From contig OZ231126.1 in the NCBI GenBank assembly GCA_965153355.1, positions 52,204,001 to 52,268,000 of the forward strand: a DNA stretch of 64,000 nt, written 5' to 3'. The translations under genes were made by a program, and so were the position numbers. Position 1 is the first letter of the stretch; the number at the start of each line of letters is the position of its first letter. The stretch is from Flaccisagitta enflata (Eukaryota; Chaetognatha; Sagittoidea; Aphragmophora). Shown piece after piece: positions 23,921 to 35,942 of the stretch. Below the pieces are notes generated by a model, which was not told the origin of the DNA, searched no databases, and was given only the letters and a program-made list of their open reading frames with translations.

Positions 23921-24284
23921 TGTATATTCTTGAGTTTTCCCCCCCCCCGGTGGGGGGGGAAAAAATCAAAGGGTCTGGAGATGGGGAAGGAAATCTAAGG
24001 GGGAAAAAACAGAAAAAAAGGAAATTTGGGGGAAATATAACTTTTTACAGTACCAAATCATAAAACTCAATCAATAGAACACAATTTAATACTATTTAAA
24101 CCTTAACTACATAGTTTTATTGCTTTATGGGGAAGAAAATCATGGATATAAAAACGCGACGCGGCGCGTCGCGGGGAAGAAAATCAAAGGCAGGGGGGGG
24201 AAAAAAATCAAAAGCGACTCAAGAATATACACCCCTGAAAAGATAACAAAAAAAGAAAAGAAAACAGGGAATTTCTTTAAAGTA

Positions 24285-24395
24285 AAAAATCTAATGTGAT
24301 GGATGGATTAACTGATGGATGGATGGACTGACGGATAGATGGACAGATGGACAGAATGACAGTGGATTATGTAGCTGCGTGCACGCAACTAGAAA
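24285..24395 (+). mobile_element. Decayed pearl-like element fragment
   Basis: A (GGAT/GGAC) core ends in the hairpin GCTGCGTGCACGCAACT at about 24372-24390. Confidence 0.5.
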
Positions 24396-24674
24396 TTTAT
24401 CAACAATCCAAGTACCATCAAACCATTTAAAGAGAATCAAGGATAAATTTGAAAGTTGTTTTTGAAAGCTGAAACCCCATTTTATGGTAACTTTCTGTAT
24501 GGTATTAGTCAAGACAGTCTGTCAGAAGATCTTAGTGCACAAATCCTGCTGCCCGGAAGAAAATCATAATCAAGAGGTCTGGCCGTAGAAAGGTCCATAT
24601 TGCGATTTAATAGTTAACGCGATCCTTCTTAAGAATCTTTAATACTACCACATCTTCGCTTTCTTCTTTGATTT

Positions 24675-24928
24675 AGGGGGCGTTTCTAGTCAGAGACAAC
24701 CGCGTTTTGAACGGGCCACTCGGTCGCTCGCTACGTTCGTTTGCTCGCACCGCTCACTCCGCTCACTCGCTCTGCAGTGCTCCGCTTCGCTACGCTCCGT
24801 TTACGGGCTCGCTCACTCACTTCGCTCACTCCCTCTTGAAACAGTTGAAATTCTTGAATATTAGTTAACACTGTTATCGCGTTTCACGGGAACAAACGCG
24901 TTTTTGGCGCTCACTAGAAACACGCCCT
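24675..24928. mobile_element. hAT-like MITE with GAGTGAGC-type interior, copy 1
   Basis: Ends GGGGGCGTTTCTAGT and ACTAGAAACACGCCC. The interior is a quasi-repeat of GCTCACTC/GCTCGCT words. Related to 27390-27660 and 55455-55632. Confidence 0.7.
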
Positions 24929-25159
24929 TATTCGTCTTCTATTTCTCCTGCGTCTACCCATTAATATTATTTTTCCTGTCTCCATCCTCCTTCCTCCTTC
25001 CTTCTGCCTCCTATCCCATTTCTCCTCTTTTATGTCTGCCTTCTTTCCCTAGATTGCAAGCAGAGGAGGCAAAGCAATTCATTTTCGGGCAGAGAAGCGT
25101 ATCGAGATGGGATAGATAAAGAAATAAATACAAACAACAGTCGCCAACGAAAGTAAGAA

Positions 25160-25275
<116 letters not shown>

Positions 25276-25528
25276 ACAGACCAAGACATAGACAGAGACA
25301 GCTGTACAGATAAACAGATATACAGATAAAGACGTCGACAGCTGGAAAAATAGACTTGAAAATGGATAGACAGACAGGTAGATAGACAGATGAAGATTAA
25401 ACAGGAAGAGCAATGGAGAGATAAACACACGAACATACGGAAAATGCTCGTGTATGGCCAAAACAAAGCCGCGGGAAAAATACAAACAAAAGCCACGCAA
25501 AAGAGCGTAAATAGAAACAACTCCGTAC

Positions 25529-25656
25529 CTGTAAACTGTTCAATGACAGTCTCACACTCCTTCAGAAATGCGAATGAATACACTCGGGAGATTACGTGGC
25601 AACTTTCCAATGGCAACTTGCCATTGACAACAAATAAAGATAACTCTCCGTAGCAC
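25529..25656 (-). CDS. Candidate internal exon, unknown gene
   Basis: Acceptor GATGCTTCAG and donor ACAG|GTACGG bracket 128 nt with an open frame reading CYGELSLFVVNGKLPLESCH then VISRVYSFAFLKECETVIEQFT. Both splice sites are reasonable and the residues look like a folded domain with strand then helix. The plus strand is also open across this interval, so the strand is not certain. Downstream on the same strand lies a roughly 100-bp (GA)n array. Neighbouring exons were not identified and no family is recognised. Confidence 0.4.
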
Positions 25657-26114
25657 CTGAAGCATCAACTTAATCATAGCTAATGTTTGCTCGTTAGCCC
25701 CATCGTTATTCTGTCTATGGGTAACCAATCATGACGAAAACTGGGAATAAACAAATGTTAGAACAAGCTGCAAAACAATGACGGCAATTTTTGGCACGTG
25801 AATATTTGCTAATTGGATCTTGATATCATGCCGAAGAACTGAAAGTTGGAAAAATGATAACAACTATGTGGTGGATGTTTGCCATGAAGCTGGGTAAAAA
25901 AGATATCTTTCGAATTGACGATTTCCGGGTGAAAAAATGCAGAGTGGAAAAAGATGGCTGAACATTGTTGAACAAACTGACAAACTGATACACTGTATCA
26001 GATACAGTAAGTAATCATTTCCTAAAGACGAGCTAGTCTGGTGGTCATCCGTACGCGTGGGAAAAATCGTTTTCTTTTTTACCAGATAATCTGTAGCATA
26101 AAACAGTGAGCACA

Positions 26115-26222
26115 AACCCCGAGGGTTGCTCAGGGTTATGAGTGGTTGCTGCAAGTTTGCTCGGGGTTTGCTCGGGGTTTGCTCGGGGTTTACTCAGGAT
26201 TTGCTCGGGGTTTGCTCGGGGG
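26115..26222 (+). repeat. 11-bp minisatellite GCTCGGGGTTT
   Basis: About six clean units at 26155-26222 with decayed units before them. Confidence 0.85.
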
Positions 26223-26341
26223 AAAATCGATGGTTGACGGAGACGGTGAAAAACATTCTATCGCTTTTCTTCTGATGATGAAATTCAGGCAAAACATTTG
26301 CAAAATGTGATATACAAAGAGGCTGAGAAAAAAAAAGGGAA

Positions 26342-26471
26342 ATGTCGTTTGAGCTTTTTGCCTTCTTGTCCGATCTTCTCGAGGAAACGAAAATGGAAGA
26401 AAAAAAACAAGACATCCAAGAATCGCATATGGTCAGCGGTACTCGGTTCCCTGATCTATTGCTGATTCAAG
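26342..26471 (+). CDS. Unknown 119-residue protein, exon 1 (start)
   Basis: ATG at 26342 opens 43 codons, MSFELFAFLSDLLEETKMEE and onward, ending RFPDLLLIQ, then phase 1 at CAAG|GTGGTG. Read-through would hit TGA a few codons later. Exon 2 at 27099 accepts phase 1. The N-terminal helix is amphipathic and acidic. No family recognised. The opposite strand is also open here, so the strand call rests on the ATG, the donor and the phase match. Confidence 0.45.
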
Positions 26472-26569
26472 GTGGTGTGTTATGAGCAGGGCAACGACCC
26501 AAAGCTAAGGGTCGGTGTCCAGTAGAACACATGGGTGAACCGTTACGTTCATCCAACTGATTTTTAGAT

Positions 26570-26862
26570 GCGTCCGTCAGGAACGCATCTCTATAAGAGG
26601 GTCTGTCCGTCCGTCGGTCCGTCCGTCGGTCCGTCCGTCCGTATGTCCGTTACGCAAGTGCAAAAACCGCGTTTCTCGATTGTTTTTGGCCACTGTGAGA
26701 TCCTATACTGAAACAAAAGATCAACCAATATGTTTTGACAGCCTCCTTTACCACTTAGTCGTTTCACCCGTCTGTTCGTCCATCTGTCTCTCCATATATG
26801 TCACATGATCCATACACGCAGAGACACGGCCCGGACGCATCGTTGCCCGGTCGGGCTTGTTT
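26570..26862 (-). mobile_element. Pearl-like element, family C, copy 2 (intronic)
   Basis: Near-identical to the copy at 16181-16470: CTAAAAA and GATGCGTCC hairpin at the left on the plus strand, (GTCC)n core, then CCGCGTTTCTCG, CACCCGTCTGTTCGTC and the far end GGACGCATCGTTGCCCGG followed by GGCTTGTT. Located in the intron of the 119-residue gene. Confidence 0.85.
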
Positions 26863-27098
26863 CTACGGTTGGAGGGTTGACCGATTTTAGGCCTGTGAGG
26901 ATTAGTTTGAGATTTGAGCCATTTGGGAATTAGGCGCCCAAAAAGGAAACAAAAATTAGGAAAACTTGAGATAACAACATGACAAACAAATGGAATTTCA
27001 CAGCTCATGAATGGAGCTACGCTGCCGTTCGATAAACTGTTTGCTGATACCACTTTTGAACACAAATGCGGCTTTGCCAATCGCGTTTACTCTAGTAG

Positions 27099-27328
27099 GT
27101 AGCAATTTATCAATGCGCTTATTTTCTCGACAGTTTCATACCAGAATTATTGACTGGGACCTCATTTCATCGCACTTGAAGCGTTGTGAGTCGCGTTTTT
27201 CGAGTGTCTTTAACTCTTCTTGCTGTCTCCTCTCGACTCCACCTCATCTTGCCATTGGCAAATATGACACCTTTGATCTGTTCAAATTGGTTGTTGGCCG
27301 CGTGTTAGATGAGTCGGACACATCTTAA
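27099..27328 (+). CDS. Unknown 119-residue protein, exon 2 (C-terminal)
   Basis: The acceptor TACTCTAGTAG precedes 75 codons ending in TAA at 27326-27328. The sequence includes SNLSMRLFSRQFHTRIIDWD and IGKYDTFDLFKLVVGRVLDE before SDTS-stop. The phase matches exon 1, giving 119 residues. Composition is balanced and the FDLFKLVVGRVLDESD end looks like a genuine C-terminal helix. The intron (26472-27098) hosts a GGGCAACGACCC hairpin fragment and a complete family-C pearl-like element. Confidence 0.45.
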
Positions 27329-27389
27329 CTCGTCTCTCTCCGTTTCTCGACATTGTTTCTCTCTTTATCTATATCTTATTCTTAGTCTC

Positions 27390-27660
27390 GGGGCGTGTTT
27401 CTAGTGAAGACGAAAAACACATGCGTTCCCGTGGAACGCGATAACAGTGTGAACACATATTCAAGAATTTCAATTGTCCCACGAGGGAGTGAGCGAAGTG
27501 AGTGAGCGAGCCCGTGAACGGAGCGAGCGAGCAAAGCAAGCGTAGCGAAATGGAGCGCTGCGGAGTGAGTGAGCGGAGTGAGCGGTGCGAGCGAACAAAC
27601 GTAGCGAGCGATCGAGTGGCAGGTTCAAAACGCGATTGTCTATGACTAGAAACCCCCCCT
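27390..27660. mobile_element. hAT-like MITE with GAGTGAGC interior, copy 2
   Basis: Ends GGGGCGTGTTTCTAGT and ACTAGAAACCCCCC. Interior of GAGTGAGCGA words, inverted relative to copy 1. Confidence 0.7.
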
Positions 27661-27870
27661 CGGTCCCTGTCTCTGTCCCTGTCTTTTTTTCTGCCTGTCT
27701 CTGCCGTCTCTGCCGTCTCTGTCTCTCTTTGTTTCTATCTGTCTCTGTCGCTGTCCCTGACTGTATTTCTTCTTCTGTCTCGGTCCCTGATTGTGTGTGT
27801 CTCTGTCTCTGTCTCTGCTGATATATCTCTCTGTCCTTGTCTCTCTCTCTCTGCCTCCGTGTGTCCATAT
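27661..27870 (+). repeat. (CTGTCT)-rich low-complexity tract
   Basis: CTGTCTCTGTC-like words without a strict period. The ORFs here are artefacts. Confidence 0.8.
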
Positions 27871-28039
27871 CCCCGTTTTCCACCACGTCGGGCCAGGAAT
27901 TATCTCCTTCGCATAAAGGCGATAACAGCGCCAAATGTTTTCGCCATAAAAACTACGAAGAGTAACGACCTCTTCCGCTTCAATGGCGGACCCGCCGCCG
28001 TCCCGTCACTCCTGAGAAACAAAAGACATCGAAAATAAG

Positions 28040-28247
28040 AACAAGGCCGGATACACGGCTACCCTAGTCGCGTGCGGGTGGGCAGGTGCAGTGCTGTCAA
28101 AGCTCACTAGGGTATCTTGGCAGGAGCAGTACGCTGTGTATGCTTAAAAAGCTCAAAAACGCCGAAAAAGTAAAGACCGACCAACCGACCGACCAACCGC
28201 CGGACCGACATAGCGGGGTGTAGAGTCGCGTAGCACGCGACTAAAAA
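28040..28247 (+). mobile_element. Pearl-like element, family A, copy 2
   Basis: AACAAGGCCGGATACACGG start, AGTCGCGTGCGGGTGGGCAG, GCTCAAAAACGCCGAAAAAG, an ACCGACC core, AGTCGCGTAGCACGCGACT hairpin and AAAAA. Confidence 0.88.
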
Positions 28248-28349
28248 GAGGAGGTAGAAATTTTGACGATAGGGAAGGTGAATGAACAGGAAAGTAAAGA
28301 AGTAAAGAGGAATAAGATAAAGGGAGAACATGTAGAAGAAATAGTAGAA

Positions 28350-28838
28350 TAGAAAGAAGAAGAAGAAGAAGAAGAAGAAGAAGAAGAAGAAGAAGAAGAT
28401 GAAGAAGAAGAAGAAGAAGAAGAAGAAGAAGAAGAAGAAGAAGAAGAAGAAGAAGAAGAAGAAGAAGAAGAAGAAGAAGAAGAAGAAGAAGAAGAAGAGA
28501 GAAGAAGAAGAAGAAGAAGAAGAGAAGAAGAAGAAGAAGAAAGAAGTAGAAGAAGAAGAAAAAGAAACAAAAAAAAAACAAAACAAAAACAAAACAAAAG
28601 AAAGAGAAAAGAAAAGAAAGAAAAGAGAGAAGAAGAAGAAGAAGAGAAGAAGAAGAAGAAGTAGAAGAAGAAGAAGAAGAAGAAGAAGAAGAAGAAGAAG
28701 AAGAAGAAGAAGAAGAAGAAGAAGAAGAAGAAGAAGACGAAGAAGAAGAAGAAGAAGAAGAAGAAGAAGAAGAAGAAGGAGAAGAAGAACAAGAAGAAGA
28801 AGAAAAAGAAGAGGAGGAAAAACAAACAAAAAAAGAAA
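28350..28838 (+). repeat. (GAA)n tracts
   Basis: Two long GAA arrays (about 28350-28500 and 28630-28800) joined by AAAGAAACAAAAC-rich sequence. Poly-Lys, Arg, Leu, Ser and Phe ORFs on both strands are artefacts. Confidence 0.95.
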
Positions 28839-28945
28839 AACAAGGCCAAGTGGGTGCGCAGTGTGGATTGTCAAACGTTTGCGTTACCATCCAACCGACA
28901 GACCAACCAACCAACCAACGGACACAGCTTTGGCGCACCCAATAG
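28839..28945 (+). mobile_element. Pearl-like element, family D, copy 2
   Basis: AACAAGGCCAAGTGGGTGCGCA start, ACCAACCAACC core, and GGCGCACCC end. The 3' right stem matches its own 5' GGGTGCGCA segment. Confidence 0.7.
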
Positions 28946-29033
28946 GAAAAGAGAAAGACATAAGCAATAAACGCAATACAATGGTGATCAGTCTGTGTTG
29001 TTACATCGTATTGCTGTCATTGAGGCGATGTAG

Positions 29034-29187
29034 GATTTTTAGTTGCGGACATGCAACTCTATAAGAGGCTTTGTCCGTCCGTCCGTAGGTCCGTTGGTCC
29101 GTCACGCTCCAGTTGAAAAGTGGGAAAACGCGCATTTCCGCCCCTGCCCACCCGTCCGCAACTGGTGACCGTGTATCCGGCCTTGTT
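29034..29187 (-). mobile_element. Pearl-like element, A/B chimera
   Basis: On the minus strand: AACAAGGCCGGATACACGG (family A start), then GTTGCGGACGGGTGGGCAGG (family B 5' copy), GGAC core, and the hairpin AGTTGCATGTCCGCAACT plus AAAAA. The 5' copy matches its own hairpin rather than family A. Confidence 0.8.
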
Positions 29188-30223
<1,036 letters not shown>

Positions 30224-30899
30224 GAAAAAAGGGGGCATCCTCTGAATCACGAAATTCGTGCTTAAGTTAAAACTATTTCCACTAAAGCACACCCTAGTGC
30301 TTCAGTGGAATGAAAAATAACTAGTGCCTTTTGCAATTCGAGCTTCAGTGGAATTGGAAGTAACATATTTTGTCACAGTAAAAAAGATATTCAAAGTAAT
30401 CTTTTTGATGCTTTTTTGAAGGAATCAAGAAATCCCCTCCTTTTTTCCCATCTCTCTCTATTTCTCCTTTATTTCTTTTCATTTCTCCCTTTTTCTCCTT
30501 GAGAATTTTTACATCAAAAAGAAAATATTTTTTTACATTTGCTTAGTTTTCATCATTTTGAAAAAAAAACTAATGGCATGAAAATTTATTTTCCTTAAAA
30601 AAAACTTAAAAATTTACAGGAGAAGAATAAGTTTGGAAAAAGATTTTATGATAAAAGAAAATGAAAAATTGAAATGAAAAAATTATAAAGATATCAAAAG
30701 ATGATAACTTAGAGAAAGAATAGAAAAAATAATTCTGAATTAAAAGAAATCAAAAAATATCTTATTCCACTGAAACATTTGCAACAAATGAAAAAAAACC
30801 TTGGTGACTCACAGTGGGCTTTTTTAGGCGAACCTTTCTCAAAACCTCTGGTAGCTTCTAACCTAATCTTTCTTGCACCGTTCAACCCTGCGAGTGTAC

Positions 30900-31750
30900 T
30901 AGATGCCCTAACAAGCAAAAATATCCAGCTTTAAGGGCCCCAGGGGCCCCAAAAGTAGGTTTCTGAGTAATTTCAGGTTTTGACTATTATCATGTCTTAT
31001 CTTGGTTGTTTATGGTAAATTTCAACCCTATAAAGGTGAAAGAGGCCCTAGCAAGAAAGAATTGTCGGTGGTGAGGGCCCTTTAGGCCCCTAGGGACCGT
31101 AAAAGTAGGTTTTTGAAGCTTTTTTTCTGTTTTTTTGCATATAATTATAATTTTTTTGTTGTGTACTTAAAATTTTATCTCTGTTAATGTGAAGAGGTTC
31201 TAGCAAGCTAAATTTTTTGGTGTTATGGGCCCCAGGGGCCCCTAGAGACTGTAGAAGTAGGTTTTTTAGGCTATTTTTAGGGTTTAGTGCTTAAAATCAT
31301 AGGTTTTTTTAGTGTTTACTGTAAATTCAAGCCTTGTTAATGTGATAGTGGTGCTGGCAAGAAAAATTATTGGGTGTTATGGGCCCCAGGGGCCTAGAAA
31401 CCATAAAGTTGTTTTTAGGGTATTTTTGAGTTTTGCTCATAATTATGGGTTTTTTGTTGTGTAATGTAAATTCTATCTTTGACAATGTGATAGAAGTACT
31501 AGCAAGCAAAATTTTGGGGTGTTATGGGCCCCAGGGACCCCTAGAAATCATAAAAGCAAATTTTGAGGCTATTTTTTCAGGTTTTGCGCTTTTAATCATG
31601 GTTCTTTTTGGTGTTTACAGTAAATTTTAACCTTGTCATCGTAATAGAGGTTCTAGCAAGCAATACTTTTAGTTGGTAAGAGCCTCAAGAGCCCCTAAGG
31701 ACCCTGAAAAGAGTGTATTTCAGCCAATAGAGAGTATCTCTTTAAGACCA
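30900..31750 (+). repeat. About 150-bp tandem repeat, about 6 diverged units
   Basis: CTAGCAAG..GGGCCCCAGGGGCC recurs at about 30907, 31047, 31200, 31352, 31500 and 31653, spacing 140-153 bp, each with a conserved GTTTACTGTAAATTTCAACC stretch. Confidence 0.88.
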
Positions 31751-31894
31751 CATGTGCTTTTTCGTTGAATATTGTAAATTTGCACCCTATTGGTGAGATA
31801 AAGCCTTTAAAGCATTTTACAGCATAGTTACATAAACTTTCATAAAAGCATCCAAAAATCTTGCCCATGATTAGTCATATATAAATATACTCGG

Positions 31895-32415
31895 ACATCT
31901 TCTTGCTTCTCCTCCTCCTCCTCCTCCTCCTCCTTCAACAGTTCCACAAGGTTACTTTCAAACCTATGTCCTGTGGTAAATATCATCTTTAAGAATTTTC
32001 AAAAGCAGCCAATATTGTAGATTTCATGATTTGCAGCCGCCACCGCCTCCTCCTCCTCCTGCTCCTCCTCATCCTCCTCCTCCACCTACTCCCTAACAGT
32101 TCCACAAGGTTACTTTTTCAAAAACCAATCTCCTTTGGTAAATATCATCTTTAAGATGATCAAAGCTTAGCCAATATCTATAGATTACAAGATTTGCAGC
32201 TGCCCCCGCCATCACTCATCATCCTCCTCCTCCTCCTCCTCCCTTCAACGAGTTCCACAAGGTTATTTCAAACCAATATCATTGATAAATACCATCTTTT
32301 TGATAGTCAAAGCATTAATATTATAGATTTACAAGATTTGCAGCCGCTACAGCTACCTCCTCCACCTCCTCCTCCTCCTCCTCCTCCTCCTCCTCCTCCA
32401 CTACAATTTCTACAA
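31895..32415 (+). repeat. About 155-bp tandem repeat containing (CTC)n, 3-4 units
   Basis: Units share TTCCACAAGGTTACTTTCAA, GGTAAATATCATCTTTAAGA and GATTTGCAGCCGCC followed by CTCCTC arrays, at about 31941, 32098, 32250 and a last partial. Confidence 0.88.
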
Positions 32416-33527
32416 TAACTATCTCATCCCATTGTGTGGTCTACCTAGTAACAAGTCTTGACTTTCACAGAAACAATGTTTCTCTAATAAGTAGGAGTAA
32501 AATAGACTAATTCAATAGAACAGATTTTAAATACCCTCTTGAGAGATGGGGAAAGAAGTAGCAAGAGTGTACTTTATCTTAAATTGTGGGGTACAAAAAA
32601 TGAAACCAGTCCCATATAGAATAATCACTGTAAAAGTGAAATTGACAAAAAAAATATCTTAAGTCCTGGGTGTACATAGGTAAAAAAAAATAAAACTGGA
32701 TTTTTTGCTCTTCCCCCTTCCATAGGATTACAATGGAAAGTTACTCATTGATTTTTAAAAAACGCATTATTTAGTATTGCCGCAAAACTATGAGAGGTAC
32801 AATTATAATGAAACCTGATTATGAAACCTTAGAGTTTCCTCTACATATTTCAGTAATAATATTGTCTTAATGTTTGGGTGTACTATGGTTTAAAAAAATA
32901 ATAAGGCCACTGACCCCCCTTATTTTGATTGAAATAAGCCTGACCAAGCCAATTTAGAGCGCTGTTACCCCCCCCTCAAATAAAAAATCGGCCAAAATTG
33001 TGATTGGTATTTTACATACTAACCATTACCCCTCTATTTCAGCCATATTTGGTTCATTTTTTTTATTTCTTGATTTTGACAAAATTGGCCATCTCAGCTT
33101 CCAGAGCCAGAGTCCAGGCGATTACATAGTGGGCACCTACTTCCGGTCAAGGTATCATTCTATGGCTGGTTAATATCAAATATATACTCTAAAGATTAGG
33201 TTTGGCGTTTTTTGTTTCTCCATTTTTGGCCTAAAAGTGCCCTCTGAGGTAATGAGAAAGGTCGGCCTACAGTGTGACTTCTTATTTCATTGCAGTATGA
33301 AAAAAGGTCAATCGCAGCGTAAAAAGATGTAAAGAGTCAATCCACTGAAGCACGAATTCCAATTCCACCGAAGCACGAGGTCGTGCTTCAGTGGAATGGG
33401 CCTTGACTGGCCTAATTTCCGGCCAAGAGTTCGTGATTCAATGGATAGGCCGTGCGCGCGTGGCTTCATGCGTCCATCTACGTGTGTATCTGTGTAAGCG
33501 CGTGCGGATGTGTTCTTGTGGGCTCTT

Positions 33528-33833
<306 letters not shown>

Positions 33834-33910
33834 CGTTCGATTCCTTCCAGTCTCCCTAGAGCGTCTGTCATTCTACGGCTCTTCTCTAACAAGGTGTCAT
33901 TGTGACTCAC

Positions 33911-34106
33911 CGACGATATGAGACGAGACAAGCCACTCTCCTCATACTTAAAAAAAGAACATGTCAACTGATACAGTATATGCTCCTGCGGTATTATGGC
34001 CATGGTTAAGTAACAATTCCTATCGCTACTGACGTCATGCATCACGAATGGACAGAGATACAAAGCTTCCTCACAATTCTTTTGCTTTCCTGGCGCGAAG
34101 AATATT
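33911..34106 (-). CDS. Candidate internal exon, unknown gene
   Basis: A good acceptor (TCTTTATTTCATATAG) and a consensus donor TCG|GTGAGT bracket 196 nt, entering in phase 2 and leaving in phase 0. The 65 codons read IFFAPGKQKNCEEALYLCPF, then VMHDVSSDRNCYLTMAIIPQ, EHILYQLTCSFFKYEESGLS and RLISS. Composition is typical of a globular domain with several cysteines. The following intron begins with two long (TC)n arrays (GA on the coding strand) and then a 3.2-kb foldback element. No family recognised. Confidence 0.5.
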
Positions 34107-34745
34107 CTATATGAAATAAAGATTATGTTGACAGCAATAATTCATCTCGTTTTCTGCTTAGAAATGTTAAATCAAAAGTTCGATTTATAAGAGAGCATAA
34201 CAATCACAATATCAAAACCCTTTTTAGTCGCGGATACGCAACTCTTAATGAGGCTTTGTCTGTCCGTCCGTCGGGCCAACGATCCGTCGGAATTTTGACC
34301 TCAAAGCCTGCTTTACCCCCGCTGTCAACCCCATTGCACACGCTCGGTTATATTGTTTATCCATAACTGATATTCTAGTCAACGATCTCCTGTATTTCCC
34401 GTATTCCCGTATTTCCAAGTCTAGACGACATCTACCGTAGATCATGGTCGGCCTTCAAAAGCGTGGAGACTACCATCAGTTTTCTCATGGTTTCTTTCCC
34501 GGATCCATCGGGGGATTTGTTGCTTTTTGTTCTTTCTACTTAGTACTTTTTTCTTTTTTTCTCAGATATTTCCATTTTCCTTCACTTTTTCATTAATACC
34601 TGTTTGCTTCTCCTCTCTTTTGTCTATCTTTTCTCCTTTTTTCAAAGTTTCATCAAGCTGGAATTCGATTTTTTTCTTTCATTCGCTTGATCTTTCCTCT
34701 CATTGTTCCATTCATTTTATTCAAGACTCAATTAGATTTTCCGGA
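34107..34745. other. Unique region with pearl-like fragment
   Basis: AGTCGCGGATACGCAACTCT plus GTCTGTCCGTCCGTCGGGCC at 34227-34285 is a pearl-like left part. A relic of the CGTCTAGACTTGG family end lies at about 34415-34440. T-rich from 34500. Confidence 0.4.
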
Positions 34746-35290
34746 AAGTCTTTTCCTTCTTGTTCTTCCTCTTTCTTCTTCTTCTTCTTCTTCTCTCTCT
34801 CCTTCTCTCTCTCCTTCTTCTTTTTCTTTTTCTTTTTCTTTTTATTTTTCTTTTTCTTTTTCTTTTTCTTTTTCTTTTTCTTTTTCTTTTTCTTTTTCTC
34901 TTCCTTTCTCTTTTTCTTTTTCTTTTTCTTTTTCTTTTTCTTTTTCTTTTTCTTTTTCTTTTTCTTTTTCTTTTTCTACTTCTTCTTCTTCTTCTTCTTT
35001 CTCTTCTTCTTCTTCTTCTTCTTCTTCTTCTTCTTCTTCTTCTTCTTCTTCTTCTTCTTCTTCTTCTTCTTCATCTTCTTCTTCTTCTTCTTCCTCTTCT
35101 TCTCTTATATCATCATCATCTTTTCCTTCTTGTTCTTCCTCTTTTTTCTTCTTCTTCTTCTTCTCTCTCTTCTTCTTTTTCTTTTTCTTTTTCTTTTTCT
35201 TTTTCTTTTTCTATTTCTTTTCTTTTCTTTTTCTTTTCTTTTTCTTCTTTCTCTTTCTCCTTTTTCTTTTTCTTTTTCTTTCTTTCTTTT
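34746..35290 (+). repeat. (CTT)n and (CTTTTT)n pyrimidine tract
   Basis: Blocks of CTT and CTTTTT. The lead-in CTTTTCCTTCTTGTTCTTCC occurs at 34749 and 35119, showing that a composite unit duplicated. Confidence 0.95.
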
Positions 35291-35942
35291 GGGCAGCGGC
35301 CCTGGAATGGCGAGTCCTGTGAATACAGAGGGGACTTTCGTCTGGTTTCCGCCGTGCGGCCGTCCCCCCTCATCAGGCCCCTCAGGCCTCAAATCTGGCC
35401 TCTCAGGCCTCAAATCCAGCCTCTCATGTCTCAAATCCAGCCTCTCAGGCTTCAAATCCAGCCTCCCAGGCCTCAAATCCAACCTCTCAGGCCTCAAATC
35501 CAACCTCTCGGGCCTCAAACCTGGCCTCTCAGGCCTCAAATTAGGCTTCTCAGGCCTCAAATTCAAACTACCAGGCCTCAAACCTGGCCTCTCAGGCCTC
35601 AAATTCGGCCTCAAATCTGCTATCTAAGCCTCAATTTATTGCTCTCAGGCTTCAAATCAGTCCTCTGACCTTTCAAGCTCTCTCAAGCCTCAAGTCAGCC
35701 CTCTCAAGCTTCAGATTGGTATTATCAGGCCTTACATCAGCCTTCTTAGGCCTCAGTTTAGGGTCTTGAAGGCCTCTGTAGCATCTCATCCACTTCTTCA
35801 GGCAGGACGAACGAAAGTCCCCCTGTGTTCTACAGGACTTTGTCCCCTTTGGGGCCGCTGCCCTGCTTCCCCTCACTTCAATTCACAATCACTGAAAGCA
35901 GGGCAACGGGTATCGCTGACCACATATTGCCCTTGGGCGACC
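35291..35942 (+). mobile_element. Family E element with GGCCTCAAATC minisatellite, copy 2
   Basis: GGGCAGCGGCCC and GAATACAGAGGGGACTTTCG at the left; inverted CGAAAGTCCCCCTGTGTTCT and GGGGCCGCTGCCC at the right. The middle is about 20 units of 19-20 bp containing CAGGCCTCAAATC. It sits inside a (CTTTTT)n tract present on both sides. Confidence 0.8.

Larger units (their letters stand above)
22647..24237. mobile_element. 1.6-kb long-TIR element, nested host
   Basis: CAGGGGTGTA..TTGAGTCGCTTTTGATT at the left is inverted at 24175-24237. Arms extend about 300 bp and include TTGATTTTCTTCCCCG, a GACGCGATGCGTCGC-type palindrome and a G/C-homopolymer block. It abuts the family-B element and contains another element (about 22975-23480) plus a purine tract (23722-23920). 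Confidence 0.7.
30241..33443. mobile_element. 3.2-kb foldback element carrying two satellite arrays
   Basis: The left end CTGAATCACGAAATTCGTGC is inverted at the right end (CGTGATTCAATGG). Both ends hold internal palindromes built from TTCCACTGAAGCAC and GTGCTTCAGTGGAA. Between them lie a 150-bp and a 155-bp tandem array and AT-rich DNA. No transposase seen. Confidence 0.6.

Noticed and set aside
28107-29064. Long Leu/Ser/Phe and Lys/Arg ORFs
   Set aside because: Produced by (GAA)n tracts; no splice sites or non-repeat domain.
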